NCBI RefSeq assembly: GCF_900129985.1
Contig: NZ_FQXN01000004.1
Location: 1-64,000, forward strand
DNA: 64,000 nt
DNA from: Thermosipho atlanticus DSM 15807
Lineage (GTDB): Bacteria > Thermotogota > Thermotogae > Thermotogales > Fervidobacteriaceae
Reading direction: 5' to 3'
Below the pieces are notes generated by a model that worked only from the letters and a program-made list of their open reading frames with translations, ran no database searches and had not been told where the DNA came from. Shown here piece by piece: positions 52,397-61,295 of this stretch. Every line of letters starts with the position of its first letter. Position 1 is the stretch's first letter. Made by a program: the position numbers and the translations under genes.

Positions 52397-53692
52397 TTAT
52401 GGATGTATCCTATACAATGTTCTTGGGAATGGTATTGCTTCTCTAATATGTTCAAGGCCAGCGATCCAAGCTATTGTTCTTTCAACCCCTAAACCAAATC
52501 CGCTGTGAGGTACGGAACCAAATTTTCTAAGATCTAAATACCAATCATATGCATCAATTGGAAGGTTAAATTCTTTTAATCTTTCAATTAATAAGTTGTA
52601 ATCATGAATTCTTTGTGATGCTCCTATGATTTCACCATATCCTTCAGGAGCAATTAAATCATCACATAGTACAACGTCAGGATTTTCAGGATCAGGTTGC
52701 ATGTAAAAGGCTTTGGCTTTTCTGGGATAATGAGTAACAAAGACTGGTTTTTCGAATTGTTTAGCAATTTCTGTTTCTTCGTCTCCGCCGAAGTCATCCC
52801 CCCATTGTATATTAAACCCTTTCTTTTGTAGTAATTTTACGGCTTCTGTATAGGTAATTCTTGGGAATGGTGGTTCAATTTTTTCAAGTTTTGAAATATC
52901 TCTTTTTAATGCATGTAAGTGTTCAGCGGCATTTTCGAGAACAAATTTTACAATGTAGCTAACTAAATTTTCTTGCAGTTTCAAATTATCTTCGTGTTCA
53001 TAAAATGCCACTTCTGCTTCATTCATCCAGAACTCAATAAGATGTCTTCTGGTTTTTGATTTTTCGGCTCTAAATGTGGGTCCTAAGTTATACACTTTGC
53101 CAAGAGCCATACAAGCTGCTTCAAGGTATAGCTGACCTGTTTGAGCAAGGTAAACTTTGCCATAATCAAAATAATCAATTTCAAATAAATTACCTGCAGA
53201 TTCTCCAATAGCTCCCGTAAAAATTGGTGTATCAATTTGTATAAATCCATTTTCCCAGTAGAACTTCCTTATTCCTTTCAAAACAGCATCTCTAATATTC
53301 AAAATGTGCATTTGTCTTCTTGAACGAAGCCACAAATGTCTATGATCCATTAGATACTCTATACTATGGTCAGGTTTATTTATTGGAAAATCTTCTTTTG
53401 GAATTTGTAAGGGGATTACTTCTTTTGCATGTATTTCCACACCCCCAGGAGCTCTCGCTTCTTCTTTAACTGTTCCCTTTACTATTAAAGATGATTCCAT
53501 TCTCAATTTTTTTGCATTTTGAAAGGTGTCTGTTGAAACTGAAGAAGCTTCTACTACCACTTGGACAATTCCCGTTCCATCTCTTAAGTTTATAAATGCG
53601 ATTTTTCCACTACTTCTGCTTCTCCAAACCCATCCTTTTAGTTCAACTTCTTGTCCTATATGCTTTTTTAAGTCTTTGACGTAAACCCACAC
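52397..53692 (-). CDS. asnS: Asparaginyl-tRNA synthetase
   Basis: 431 residues from GTG 53692, 8 nt after AGGAGG (the GTG at 53701 overlaps that site). N-terminal OB-fold anticodon-binding domain (GQEVELKGWVWRSRSSGK), then the class II core: motif 2 TFRAEKSKTRRHLIEFWMNE and motif 3 GFGLGVERTIAWIAGL. The arrangement matches AsnRS rather than AspRS, in particular QTGQLYLEAAC. Charges tRNA-Asn. Confidence 0.93.
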   Translation of the reverse strand: MWVYVKDLKKHIGQEVELKGWVWRSRSSGKIAFINLRDGTGIVQVVVEASSVSTDTFQNAKKLRMESSLIVKGTVKEEARAPGGVEIHAKEVIPLQIPKEDFPINKPDHSIEYLMDHRHLWLRSRRQMHILNIRDAVLKGIRKFYWENGFIQIDTPIFTGAIGESAGNLFEIDYFDYGKVYLAQTGQLYLEAACMALGKVYNLGPTFRAEKSKTRRHLIEFWMNEAEVAFYEHEDNLKLQENLVSYIVKFVLENAAEHLHALKRDISKLEKIEPPFPRITYTEAVKLLQKKGFNIQWGDDFGGDEETEIAKQFEKPVFVTHYPRKAKAFYMQPDPENPDVVLCDDLIAPEGYGEIIGASQRIHDYNLLIERLKEFNLPIDAYDWYLDLRKFGSVPHSGFGLGVERTIAWIAGLEHIREAIPFPRTLYRIHP

Positions 53693-53731
53693 AAAGTTCA
53701 CCTCCTAGAAGTTTTTAACATTTATTTGGTC

Positions 53732-54532
53732 TTATTCTTTTAAAAATTCAGGGAATTTTTCTGTTAATGCATAATATACTCCGTCCTCGTCATTGGTTTT
53801 CGAAACAAAATCAGCAATTTTTTTAAGTTCAGTTACTGCATTTCCTACCGCTATTGAAAAATCAGCAAATTTAAATAAAGGTATATCATTGTGATTATCA
53901 CCAAAAACAATTAGTTTTTCATGTTCAGCTTTTAAAGTTTTTAGTAGGTATTTTAAAGCAATAGCTTTGTTAACATCTTTGGGTACAATATCTAAAAATA
54001 TATTCATACTTTTAAATATTTCGGCGTTTAAGTTAAGATTTTCTAATTCCTCTTTTAGTTTGTCAAGTTTCATTGGTGAGTCAATAGCCAGTAATTTTGT
54101 TGAATTCTTGTGTTTAATTAATTCAATAAGATCTTCTACAACTTTGTACTCTACTCCAGCGTGACGCGAGTAAAACTTTATATTCTCATTATCTTCTTCC
54201 GAGAAAAGTTCATCATTAATATATGCTTGTCTGTGAATATTTTTATTTCTTAAAAGTTCAATAATTTCTTTTGAAGTTTGAAAATCTAGTGTTTTTTCAA
54301 AAATTATTCCTTTATTGGGAATGAAAACCATGGCTCCGTTGTAAGCTATAATTGGAAACATTTTTTGAAAATATTTTTCTACGATTTTTCGGATGGAAAT
54401 TAACATTCTCCCACTAGCAAAAACAATTCTGTGATTGTTTTTATCAAGTCTTTTAATTAGAGCTACCATGTTTGGTGAAATTGTATTGTCTTTTTTTAGT
54501 AGTGTTCCATCGAGATCAAAAACAAAAACCAT
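53732..54532 (-). CDS. HAD-superfamily phosphatase, Cof type
   Basis: 266 residues. HAD motif I FDLDGTLLKKD (D6, D8), motif II FASGR, C2-type cap and motif IV VFGDNHNDIPLFKFAD. Cof-like enzymes dephosphorylate sugar phosphates or related metabolites. The gene follows mgsA by 4 nt, so the two are co-transcribed. Confidence 0.9.
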   Translation of the reverse strand: MVFVFDLDGTLLKKDNTISPNMVALIKRLDKNNHRIVFASGRMLISIRKIVEKYFQKMFPIIAYNGAMVFIPNKGIIFEKTLDFQTSKEIIELLRNKNIHRQAYINDELFSEEDNENIKFYSRHAGVEYKVVEDLIELIKHKNSTKLLAIDSPMKLDKLKEELENLNLNAEIFKSMNIFLDIVPKDVNKAIALKYLLKTLKAEHEKLIVFGDNHNDIPLFKFADFSIAVGNAVTELKKIADFVSKTNDEDGVYYALTEKFPEFLKE

Positions 54533-54536
54533 ATAA

Positions 54537-54917
54537 TCACCCTTCTAAATTCTTTTTTATTTCTATTACTATGGCCTCAGCAGTTCCTAAATTGGTTGCA
54601 AGTGGTACATTGTGAACGTCGCATACCCTCATTAATGCTGTTACATCAGGTTCATGTGGTTGAGCCGTTAAAGGGTCTCTTAGAAAAATTACAAAGTCTA
54701 TTTTTCCATATGAAACCAGCGAGCCTATTTGGAGATCTCCACCATATGGACCAGATTCTAATTTATTTACTTTCAGACCAATTTTTTCCTCAATTATTGT
54801 TCCAGTAGTTTTTGTAGCATAAAGATTGCATTTTTCAAAAACATCTTTCCATTCCTTTACAAACATTGCAAGATCAAGTTTTTTCTTATCATGAGCAATT
54901 AATGCAATATTCAACAT
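54537..54917 (-). CDS. mgsA: Methylglyoxal synthase
   Basis: 126 residues. Signature blocks: [13 protein letters not shown], the phosphate site [19 protein letters not shown] with the catalytic Asp, [14 protein letters not shown] and [14 protein letters not shown]. Converts dihydroxyacetone phosphate to methylglyoxal and phosphate, a bypass of lower glycolysis under phosphate stress. First gene of a pair with the HAD phosphatase. Confidence 0.94.
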   Translation of the reverse strand: MLNIALIAHDKKKLDLAMFVKEWKDVFEKCNLYATKTTGTIIEEKIGLKVNKLESGPYGGDLQIGSLVSYGKIDFVIFLRDPLTAQPHEPDVTALMRVCDVHNVPLATNLGTAEAIVIEIKKNLEG

Positions 54918-54999
54918 GATTTCACCCCTGTTGCTTTTTTAAAATTATATCACATATGATAAAATCAATTTTGTATAAAAGCGGAAAGGGGGATAAACA

Positions 55000-56262
55000 G
55001 TGGAAAAACCCAAATACTCAAAATTGTTTCTTCTTGGTTTTGGCTTTTTTGGAATAAGTATTGTATGGCCATTATATAATGCTTATGTTCCAATATTTTT
55101 GAAAGATTTTTCGTTATCATCTACAAGTATTGGATTTGTAATGACTATTGATAATATTTTTGCAATTTTTATGTTACCGTTGATAGGTGTTTTAAGTGAT
55201 CAGACTAGAACAAAATTTGGAAGAAGAATGCCTTATATATTAATTGGAGCTCCACTTGCTGGTTTATTTTTTGCTTTGATTCCTGTTGTAAGAGAAATGC
55301 ATTTACTTTGGTTTATGATGTTAAACATAATTTTCATGAATTTTTTTATGGCTCTTTTTAGATCACCAGTTATTGCTTTGATGCCTGATATTACTCCTTC
55401 GAAATATAGAAGTCAAGCTAATGGGATAATTAATTTTATGGGGGGATTAGGTGCATTACTCGCATATTTTGTTGGAAAACCTTTGTACGACAAACATTAT
55501 GCTCTACCTTTCTGGCTTGGAGCCCTCATCATGGTTATAGCGCTTATCTTAGTAGTAATTTTTATTAAAGAAGATGATAAATATAAAGTTAAAATAGGTG
55601 AAAAAGTGAAAATAGGAAATGTGTTTAATAAAAGTTTTAATGAATTGTCTAAAAATTTAAAAGAAGTATTTGTTTCTAAAGAAAAAAGTCTTCTTATGAT
55701 GTTATTGTCTATTCTTTTTTGGTTTATTGGCTATAATGCTTTGGAAACATTCTTTACAAGTTATGCTAAGTTTAGAGTTGGAATAGGAGAAAGTACAGGT
55801 GCTTTAATTTTAGGTTTCTTCTCTCTAACATTTATGCTTTTTTCTATCCCAGCTGGATTTATCGGAGCAAAGATTGGTAGAAAAAAGACTATGACTATTG
55901 GGCTTTTTGTTGTTATCTCAATAACAATTCTGACAATGGTATCCGTTTTAGTAATTAATGAAGCAAGATTATTAACGTACATTATGTTTCTTCTATTTGC
56001 ATTAGGTGGAATTGGTTGGGGAATGGTCAATGTGAATTCCCTTCCAACTATTGTTGATATGACGGTAGAGGAAAAAGTTGGTGGTTATACGGGACTTTAT
56101 TACTTTTTCTCCATGAGTGCAAATATAATAGCTCCTCCACTTGCAGGATACTTTATTGATAAAGTTGGATATGATTCATTGATAGTTTTCTCTACCGTAT
56201 CATTTATAATTGCAACAATTACACTTCAATATGTAAAGAAGGGTGATGTTAAGAGGACTTAA
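55000..56262 (+). CDS. MFS sugar transporter (SLC45/GPH-like)
   Basis: 420 residues from GTG behind AAAGGGGG. Twelve membrane segments. The loop 2-3 signature PLIGVLSDQTRTKFGRRMPY resembles sucrose/maltose transporters of the SLC45 and GPH groups. Likely imports a disaccharide or oligosaccharide with protons or sodium. The C-terminus overlaps the convergent glycosylase gene by 14 nt. Confidence 0.85.
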   Translation: MEKPKYSKLFLLGFGFFGISIVWPLYNAYVPIFLKDFSLSSTSIGFVMTIDNIFAIFMLPLIGVLSDQTRTKFGRRMPYILIGAPLAGLFFALIPVVREMHLLWFMMLNIIFMNFFMALFRSPVIALMPDITPSKYRSQANGIINFMGGLGALLAYFVGKPLYDKHYALPFWLGALIMVIALILVVIFIKEDDKYKVKIGEKVKIGNVFNKSFNELSKNLKEVFVSKEKSLLMMLLSILFWFIGYNALETFFTSYAKFRVGIGESTGALILGFFSLTFMLFSIPAGFIGAKIGRKKTMTIGLFVVISITILTMVSVLVINEARLLTYIMFLLFALGGIGWGMVNVNSLPTIVDMTVEEKVGGYTGLYYFFSMSANIIAPPLAGYFIDKVGYDSLIVFSTVSFIIATITLQYVKKGDVKRT

Positions 56263-56899
56263 AGAAACATTTTTGTGATAATTTGCATTGATTGCATAGA
56301 GGTTTTTTTCTACATACAGCTTTTGCATGCTCTACAATCAAACCGTGTAATTGTTGGAATAATTTGGTTTTTCTGGGATATGACTCGTGAAAGATGCTTT
56401 GAACTTTTTCGTAATCGTTTTCTTTGATTCCGTACATTCTTTCTAAGATTCTTTTTGTGTATGTATCAACAACTAAAATAGGTTTATTAAGGGCATATAA
56501 CAAAATGGAATCGGCTGTTTCTTTGCCGATTCCTTTAATATTTAAAAGTTCTTTTCTCAAATCATAGGTTTCATATTTTTTTAATTTCTCAACTTCAAAA
56601 TTGTAGTGTGCTAAAAAATTTAGAAGGTTTTTGAGTCTATCAGCTTTTATATTGAAAAAACCTGCTGGTTTTATTAATTTTGCTATTTCTTCTTTAGATA
56701 ATTTATGTAAGTCTTTTAGAATATCATGAGGATTAGTTAATTTGTAAATATTTTTAAGGGCTTTTTCCACATTTTTCCAATTAGTGTTCTGAGTGAGAAT
56801 AGCTGTAACAAAAATTTCCTCAGGTGTTCCTGGCCACCATTTTCCCACATCACCGTATATTTTAATAAGTTCATTGTATAAATTTTCGATCCTTTTCAA
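56249..56899 (-). CDS. Endonuclease III-like DNA glycosylase (HhH-GPD, Fe-S)
   Basis: 216 residues from TTG, 7 nt after GGAGGG. HhH segment NIKGIGKETADSILLYAL, catalytic aspartate in LVVDTYTKRIL. The C-terminal cysteines are C-X5-C-X2-C-X5-C, one residue shorter than in the nth product at 6835. It has no obvious lysine at the lyase position of Nth (KETA instead of RKTA), so it may be a monofunctional glycosylase of the alkyl-base or mismatch type. Starts 3 nt after the RidA stop. Confidence 0.85.
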   Translation of the reverse strand: MKRIENLYNELIKIYGDVGKWWPGTPEEIFVTAILTQNTNWKNVEKALKNIYKLTNPHDILKDLHKLSKEEIAKLIKPAGFFNIKADRLKNLLNFLAHYNFEVEKLKKYETYDLRKELLNIKGIGKETADSILLYALNKPILVVDTYTKRILERMYGIKENDYEKVQSIFHESYPRKTKLFQQLHGLIVEHAKAVCRKKPLCNQCKLSQKCFFKSS

Positions 56900-56902
56900 T
56901 TT

Positions 56903-57277
56903 TTAACCCTCCGCAATTGCTTCGATTTCAATATCTGCATCTTTTGGTAGTTTTGCAACTTGAACAACGGCTCTCGCTGGTCTATGATCGCCAAAGAATT
57001 CTGAATATACTTCATTAAACTCACTGAATTTTGAGATATCGATCATGTACACGTTTATTTTTACTATTTTGTTTATGTCGCTTCCCGATTCTTCGAGAAT
57101 ATTTTTGATGTTTTTTAAAATTACAAGTGTTGATTTTTTTATATCTCCTTTTATAAGTTCTCCAGTTTCGGGAATAATAGGAAGTTGTCCTGAGATGAAG
57201 ATAAATCCGTTACTTTTTACTGCAATTGAATATGGACCAATTGCCCTAGGAGCATTTTCTGGTTGCAGAAATTCCAT
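56903..57277 (-). CDS. ridA: RidA-family enamine/imine deaminase
   Basis: 124 residues, the usual length. Starts MEFLQPENAPRAIGPYS; GFIFISGQLPI, VKINVYMIDISKFSEFNEVY and the catalytic arginine in FGDHRPARAVVQVAKLP followed by IEIEAIAEG match RidA. Hydrolyses reactive enamines from PLP enzymes such as threonine dehydratase. Co-transcribed with the glycosylase gene. Confidence 0.93.
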   Translation of the reverse strand: MEFLQPENAPRAIGPYSIAVKSNGFIFISGQLPIIPETGELIKGDIKKSTLVILKNIKNILEESGSDINKIVKINVYMIDISKFSEFNEVYSEFFGDHRPARAVVQVAKLPKDADIEIEAIAEG

Positions 57278-57326
57278 GTTATCCCTCCTTTTTTCCTTAC
57301 TACAAAATATTATATCAGAGTTTTGA

Positions 57327-57335
57327 TGATATAAT
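57327..57335 (+). promoter_or_regulatory. Extended -10 promoter of the TM0106-type nuclease gene
   Basis: TGATATAAT (57327-57335), extended -10 form without a recognisable -35. Confidence 0.5.
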
Positions 57336-57369
57336 TGGGGTTGAAAAACAGAGAGATCAGGTGATTTTT

Positions 57370-58563
57370 ATGAACATAGAAATTTCAAAAATAAAAACAA
57401 TTCTGAACTGCCCAAAAAAGTTTTGGTACGAGAGTAAAGAAGATGGAAAATATTATCAAGAAAATTTAACGAAGGATATTATAAAATACGGAGGAGTATT
57501 AAAACACGCCGAATTAGGCATTGAAATTTTTGGAATAAAAATTTGGGCAACAGGTGTCGAAATTAATGTAACCGATGATGAAATAATTGTAATTTCAAAG
57601 AGAAATGGTAAAAGATTATATAAATATCATTATTATGAAGCCGCGTTATATGGATACGTCTTTTCAAAAGAAAGTAACAAAAAAGTAAAAGTGATCTTTA
57701 AAAGCAATTTTTACGAACAAGAAATTCCTTGGGAAAATTATGTTGATTTTGCAATATTAATGGTTAAAAATTTATCTGAGGAAGAGGAGCCAAAACCAAG
57801 AGTGAATTCTGAATGTAAATTTTGCCCTTATTCTAGCAAGTGTTTGAAATACTTCGTTGAAAATGGAAGTTTGGAAATAATCAGAGGAGTTGGTAAAAAG
57901 AATATTGAAAAGTTAAAATCAATTGGAATAAAAACGTTGAAAGATGTAGTAAAAAATAAAGAAAAAATTGAGAGTTTTTTGGGTGTCCAAAAGGGGTTGA
58001 AGATATGGGCGCAGGCGAAAGCGTTTTTAGATGAGAAACCCGTTTTGATAAAAGAAATGCCAAAATTAAAAGAAGGAATTTTTTTTGATATTGAAAGTTA
58101 TATAGATTTCCATTATTTATTTGGAATACTTTTTGAAAATAAATATATTCCTTTTATTGCTAGGGAAAAGGCCACAGAAAAAGACGCTTTTATTAGGTTG
58201 CTCATATTTTTTTCTGAAAACGAAATGCCTATTTATCATTACCATACATATGAACCTAATCAATTCAAAAAATTACTAAAAAAATATTCCCTTAATTCTA
58301 AGTTAGTTGAAAGATTTTTAGATATATATAGTATTTTTACTAGCCATTTGGCTGTCCCAGTTTTGTCTTATTCATTAAAACCACTTGCAAGTTATTTTGG
58401 TTATAATTGGAGAACAAAGTTAAATGGGATGAAAGCCCTTCGAAAATTTGAAGATTACTTGTATACAAAAGATGAAAATATTTTAGACGAAATACTAATT
58501 TATAACGAAGATGATGTTAGAGCAACGAAGCTATTATGGGAAATTTTAAAGAGTTATTATTAA
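57370..58563 (+). CDS. TM0106-type RecB-like/RNase H-like nuclease
   Basis: 397 residues from ATG 57370 (CAGGTGATTTTT upstream). Three parts. (1) Cas4/RecB-like domain (1-165) with four cluster cysteines: C14, and C-X2-C-X5-C in ECKFCPYSSKC. Its catalytic motifs look lost (GVEINV and VISK where GxxD and DYK would be). (2) A helix-hairpin-helix (RGVGKKNIEKLKSIGI). (3) RNase H-fold 3'-5' exonuclease (about 225-395) with IFFDIESY and YNEDDVRATKLL. Family function is unknown, probably DNA repair. Single gene with its own terminator. Confidence 0.82.
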   Translation: MNIEISKIKTILNCPKKFWYESKEDGKYYQENLTKDIIKYGGVLKHAELGIEIFGIKIWATGVEINVTDDEIIVISKRNGKRLYKYHYYEAALYGYVFSKESNKKVKVIFKSNFYEQEIPWENYVDFAILMVKNLSEEEEPKPRVNSECKFCPYSSKCLKYFVENGSLEIIRGVGKKNIEKLKSIGIKTLKDVVKNKEKIESFLGVQKGLKIWAQAKAFLDEKPVLIKEMPKLKEGIFFDIESYIDFHYLFGILFENKYIPFIAREKATEKDAFIRLLIFFSENEMPIYHYHTYEPNQFKKLLKKYSLNSKLVERFLDIYSIFTSHLAVPVLSYSLKPLASYFGYNWRTKLNGMKALRKFEDYLYTKDENILDEILIYNEDDVRATKLLWEILKSYY

Positions 58564-58680
58564 TTTTGAACTTTTGTAACATAATCTTTTGTTCGTAGAA
58601 GTTGAGTTTTAACATTTACTATGTTACTTTTAAGTTGAGCAGCGACCCCCCTATCCCCCCCTTGTAAAAGTTTCTAAGAA
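58564..58680. other. Intergenic segment with paired C-tracts
   Basis: C6-TAT-C7 at about 58646-58662, unusual in such AT-rich DNA. No ORF with a ribosome-binding site and no repeat array is visible. Confidence 0.4.
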
Positions 58681-58682
58681 AT

Positions 58683-58712
58683 AGGCCCCGGGTTAACCGG
58701 GGCTTTATTTTT
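58683..58712 (+). terminator. Terminator of the TM0106-type nuclease gene
   Basis: GCCCCGG-GTTAA-CCGGGGC hairpin extended by AG/TT pairs, followed by TTTATTTTT. Confidence 0.9.
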
Positions 58713-58713
58713 A

Positions 58714-58722
58714 TGATATAAT
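58714..58722 (+). promoter_or_regulatory. Extended -10 promoter of dnaB
   Basis: TGATATAAT (58714-58722), 21 nt before the dnaB ATG. Confidence 0.55.
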
Positions 58723-58743
58723 TTTTAATAAAGGAGGTATTGT

Positions 58744-60087
58744 ATGCGAACTCCACCACATAGTATTGAGGCAGAACAAGCTGTTATTGGAAGTATTCTA
58801 ATAGATCCTGAAGCAATTGAAGATGTTATTTCGATTTTGAGCTCTCAAGATTTTTATGATAAAAAACATGTTGAAATATTTAAAGCTATCGAAGAATTAT
58901 ATGATGAGAATATTCCTATAGATGTTATCTCAATTTGTGACAGATTGAAAACAAAGGGAAAACTTGAAACGATAGGTGGAGAGTTGTATGTTGCACAACT
59001 TGCAGATGGCGTGCCAACTTCAGCACATGCGGAAATGTATGCGCAAATTGTAAGAGATAAATCTATTTTAAGGTCATTGATTTCTGCAGCTTCTAAAGTT
59101 GTTGAAGATGCGATGTCAGATAATGAAGTTGATGAAATATTAGATAATGCTGAGAGAGTTATATTTGAAATAGCCGAATCAAAAACCGCAAAAACATACC
59201 AACCTATGAATACAATTTTACACGATGTTTTTGAAAATTTAGAGGCTTTGAGAGATAGACAAAAAAGTGGGACAGCTTCGTTAATTACCGGGATTCCTAC
59301 TGGATATAGATTACTAGATGAATTAACTTCTGGCTTTCACAAATCAGATCTTATAATTGTTGCCGCAAGGCCAAGTGTTGGTAAGACAGCTTTTGCTTTA
59401 AATATTGCGCGAAATATGGCAATAAAATCTGATATACCTGTTGGAATATTTAGTCTTGAAATGAGCAAAGAACAGCTTGCCCAAAGGTTATTGGGTATGG
59501 AAGCATTAATAGAGCTTCAAAAAATTAGAAGAGGCTATTTAACCGATGAAGAATGGCAAAAACTTCTTCAGGCCACAGGGAAGTTATATAAAGCCAATAT
59601 AATAGTTGATGATGAGGCAAATCTTGATCCAAGATCGTTGCGTGCAAAGGCGCGAAGAATGAAAAGGGAATATGGAGTAGAAGCCATTTTTGTTGATTAT
59701 TTACAATTGATGAGTATTAGATCTTTTAGAGAGAATAGACAACAAGAAATATCGGAAATTTCTAGATCTTTAAAACTTCTTGCTAGAGAATTGGATGTAG
59801 CAATAATTGCTTTATCTCAATTATCAAGAGCGGTTGAACAAAGAGAAGACAAAAGACCAAGACTCAGTGATTTGAGAGAGTCTGGTTCAATAGAACAGGA
59901 TGCGGATATGGTGTTGTTTTTGTACAGGGAAGAGTATTACAAGAAGGAGAAATCGGGTGAAGCCCATGAAACAGAAGTAATAATTGGAAAGCAAAGGAAT
60001 GGACCAATTGGTACTGTTAAACTCCTTTTTGATCCACATTATACTGCATTTTTTGATATTGATGTAGTTCATGGAGGTGCCGATTAA
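58744..60087 (+). CDS. dnaB: Replicative DNA helicase
   Basis: 447 residues, typical length. N-terminal primase-interacting domain (PHSIEAEQAVIGSIL), linker helix, RecA-like core with Walker A ARPSVGKT (208-215), Walker B AIFVDYLQLM and the H4-type IALSQLSRAVEQR; arginine finger region near IGKQRNG. Hexameric fork helicase. The ATG follows AAAGGAGGTATTGT. The stop overlaps the coaD start (TAATG). Confidence 0.96.
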   Translation: MRTPPHSIEAEQAVIGSILIDPEAIEDVISILSSQDFYDKKHVEIFKAIEELYDENIPIDVISICDRLKTKGKLETIGGELYVAQLADGVPTSAHAEMYAQIVRDKSILRSLISAASKVVEDAMSDNEVDEILDNAERVIFEIAESKTAKTYQPMNTILHDVFENLEALRDRQKSGTASLITGIPTGYRLLDELTSGFHKSDLIIVAARPSVGKTAFALNIARNMAIKSDIPVGIFSLEMSKEQLAQRLLGMEALIELQKIRRGYLTDEEWQKLLQATGKLYKANIIVDDEANLDPRSLRAKARRMKREYGVEAIFVDYLQLMSIRSFRENRQQEISEISRSLKLLARELDVAIIALSQLSRAVEQREDKRPRLSDLRESGSIEQDADMVLFLYREEYYKKEKSGEAHETEVIIGKQRNGPIGTVKLLFDPHYTAFFDIDVVHGGAD

Positions 60088-60572
60088 TGAAGGCTATTTA
60101 TCCTGGTTCTTTTGATCCTATAACTTTTGGCCATTTAGATATAATTGAAAGGGCTTCCAAAATATTTTCTGAAGTTTATGTGGTGGTAATGGAAAATAAA
60201 AGAAAGAATTATACATTTTCATTAGATGAAAGGATAAAAATGATCGAAGAATGTACAGAACATATAAAAAACATAAAGATAGATTTTTTCAAAGGGTTGT
60301 TGATCGATTATGTAAAGGAAAATAAGATCGATGTTGTGATAAGAGGACTTAGAGCTGTTACTGATTTTGAATATGAACTTCAAATGGCAATGGCAAATAA
60401 AGAAATGTGCCCTGATGCAGATACAATTTTCTTAATGACGGATAAAAGGTTTTCTTTTATATCTTCAAGCCTTGTAAAAGAAGTTGCATATTTTGGCGGA
60501 GATATTTCAAGATGGGTTCCCAAAAACGTAGAAAGAAAACTGATAGAAAAAATTAAAATAACTAACATATAA
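60087..60572 (+). CDS. coaD: Phosphopantetheine adenylyltransferase
   Basis: 161 residues. Nucleotidyltransferase motif YPGSFDPITFGHLDII (HxGH-type T/GHxD), K-rich loop at 41-46, RGLRAVTDFEYELQMAMAN and the ISSSLVKE motif. Fourth step of CoA synthesis: pantetheine phosphate to dephospho-CoA. Coupled to dnaB by a 1-nt overlap. Confidence 0.95.
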   Translation: MKAIYPGSFDPITFGHLDIIERASKIFSEVYVVVMENKRKNYTFSLDERIKMIEECTEHIKNIKIDFFKGLLIDYVKENKIDVVIRGLRAVTDFEYELQMAMANKEMCPDADTIFLMTDKRFSFISSSLVKEVAYFGGDISRWVPKNVERKLIEKIKITNI

Positions 60573-60593
60573 GTTTTTTCATCTTGTTTGTGT

Positions 60594-60631
60594 TATAATT
60601 TTAATACTTTTCTATATTCCGAGATTTCGGA
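60594..60631 (+). promoter_or_regulatory. Promoter and leader hairpin of the secreted protein gene
   Basis: TATAAT at 60594-60599 preceded by TGT (extended -10). The leader then holds the small inverted repeat TCCGA-GATT-TCGGA (60618-60631), an RNA hairpin or operator of unknown meaning. Confidence 0.45.
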
Positions 60632-60665
60632 TTACAATTTTTCAAAGATTAGAGGAGGTGGAAGT

Positions 60666-61151
60666 ATGAGAAAGTTAGTGTTTGGTCTATTAATTATTAT
60701 AGCTGTTTCTGCATTTCCATTCTTTATTGGTGTTGAAGCGGTGAATATACCGCCTGTAACCTTAACTGCTTCTCCTTCAATGCTAACTTTAAATGCAAGG
60801 GCAGATTTAGGAATGTTGTATGTAACTCTTCCGGTAGCAGAAGTATATGCTGACGGAAGTTATTATATTAACGAGAATTTTGATGCAAATTTCCTCTTGA
60901 ATAATCTTAATGTAGGTTTAGCCATCAGACCAAAATTGCCTTTAATTCCATTGTATGTTAGAGTTGCAGCGGATCTTCCTTTGTTGAACTTTATAACCAC
61001 TCAAACTTTCAGCACTCTTGATTTAAAATTAGGATTAGGTTTTAAACTATTGTTCTTTGCAGTAGAAGGTGGAATGGTAGCAAGATTTGATAGTTCAATG
61101 AATATTGATTTTGGCAATATATTCTATTTTGCCGTTGGCGGAGCTTTATAA
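60666..61151 (+). CDS. Secreted beta-rich protein, possibly a small outer-membrane barrel
   Basis: 161 residues from ATG 60666, 6 nt after GAGGAGGTGG; the frame to 60588 lacks such a site. Signal peptide 1-18 (VSAFPFF). The mature part is mostly alternating hydrophobic strands (LNARADLGMLYVTLPVAEVY, LKLGLGFKLLFFAVEGGMVA), ending FYFAVGGAL, which suggests about eight amphipathic strands and a small barrel in the toga. No named family recognised. Single gene with promoter and terminator. Confidence 0.65.
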   Translation: MRKLVFGLLIIIAVSAFPFFIGVEAVNIPPVTLTASPSMLTLNARADLGMLYVTLPVAEVYADGSYYINENFDANFLLNNLNVGLAIRPKLPLIPLYVRVAADLPLLNFITTQTFSTLDLKLGLGFKLLFFAVEGGMVARFDSSMNIDFGNIFYFAVGGAL

Positions 61152-61152
61152 C

Positions 61153-61183
61153 AAAAGCGGACCATCTGGTCCGCTTTGATTTT
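61153..61183 (+). terminator. Terminator of the secreted barrel-like gene
   Basis: AAAGCGGACC-ATCT-GGTCCGCTTT hairpin followed by GATTTTT. Confidence 0.9.
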
Positions 61184-61295
61184 TCTGCTTTTGTGAATTT
61201 ATAGAAGTTTTCAAAATCCTCTTGGAAGTTTCCTTTATTATTTCCTGGGTGGTTGAATAGTATAATTTTTTAACACGCGATTGGGAGAGTGAATT

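Noticed and set aside
58590-58640. GTTTTAACATTTAC-like string that recalls a CRISPR repeat
   Set aside because: A single occurrence, no regular spacing and no cas genes nearby.
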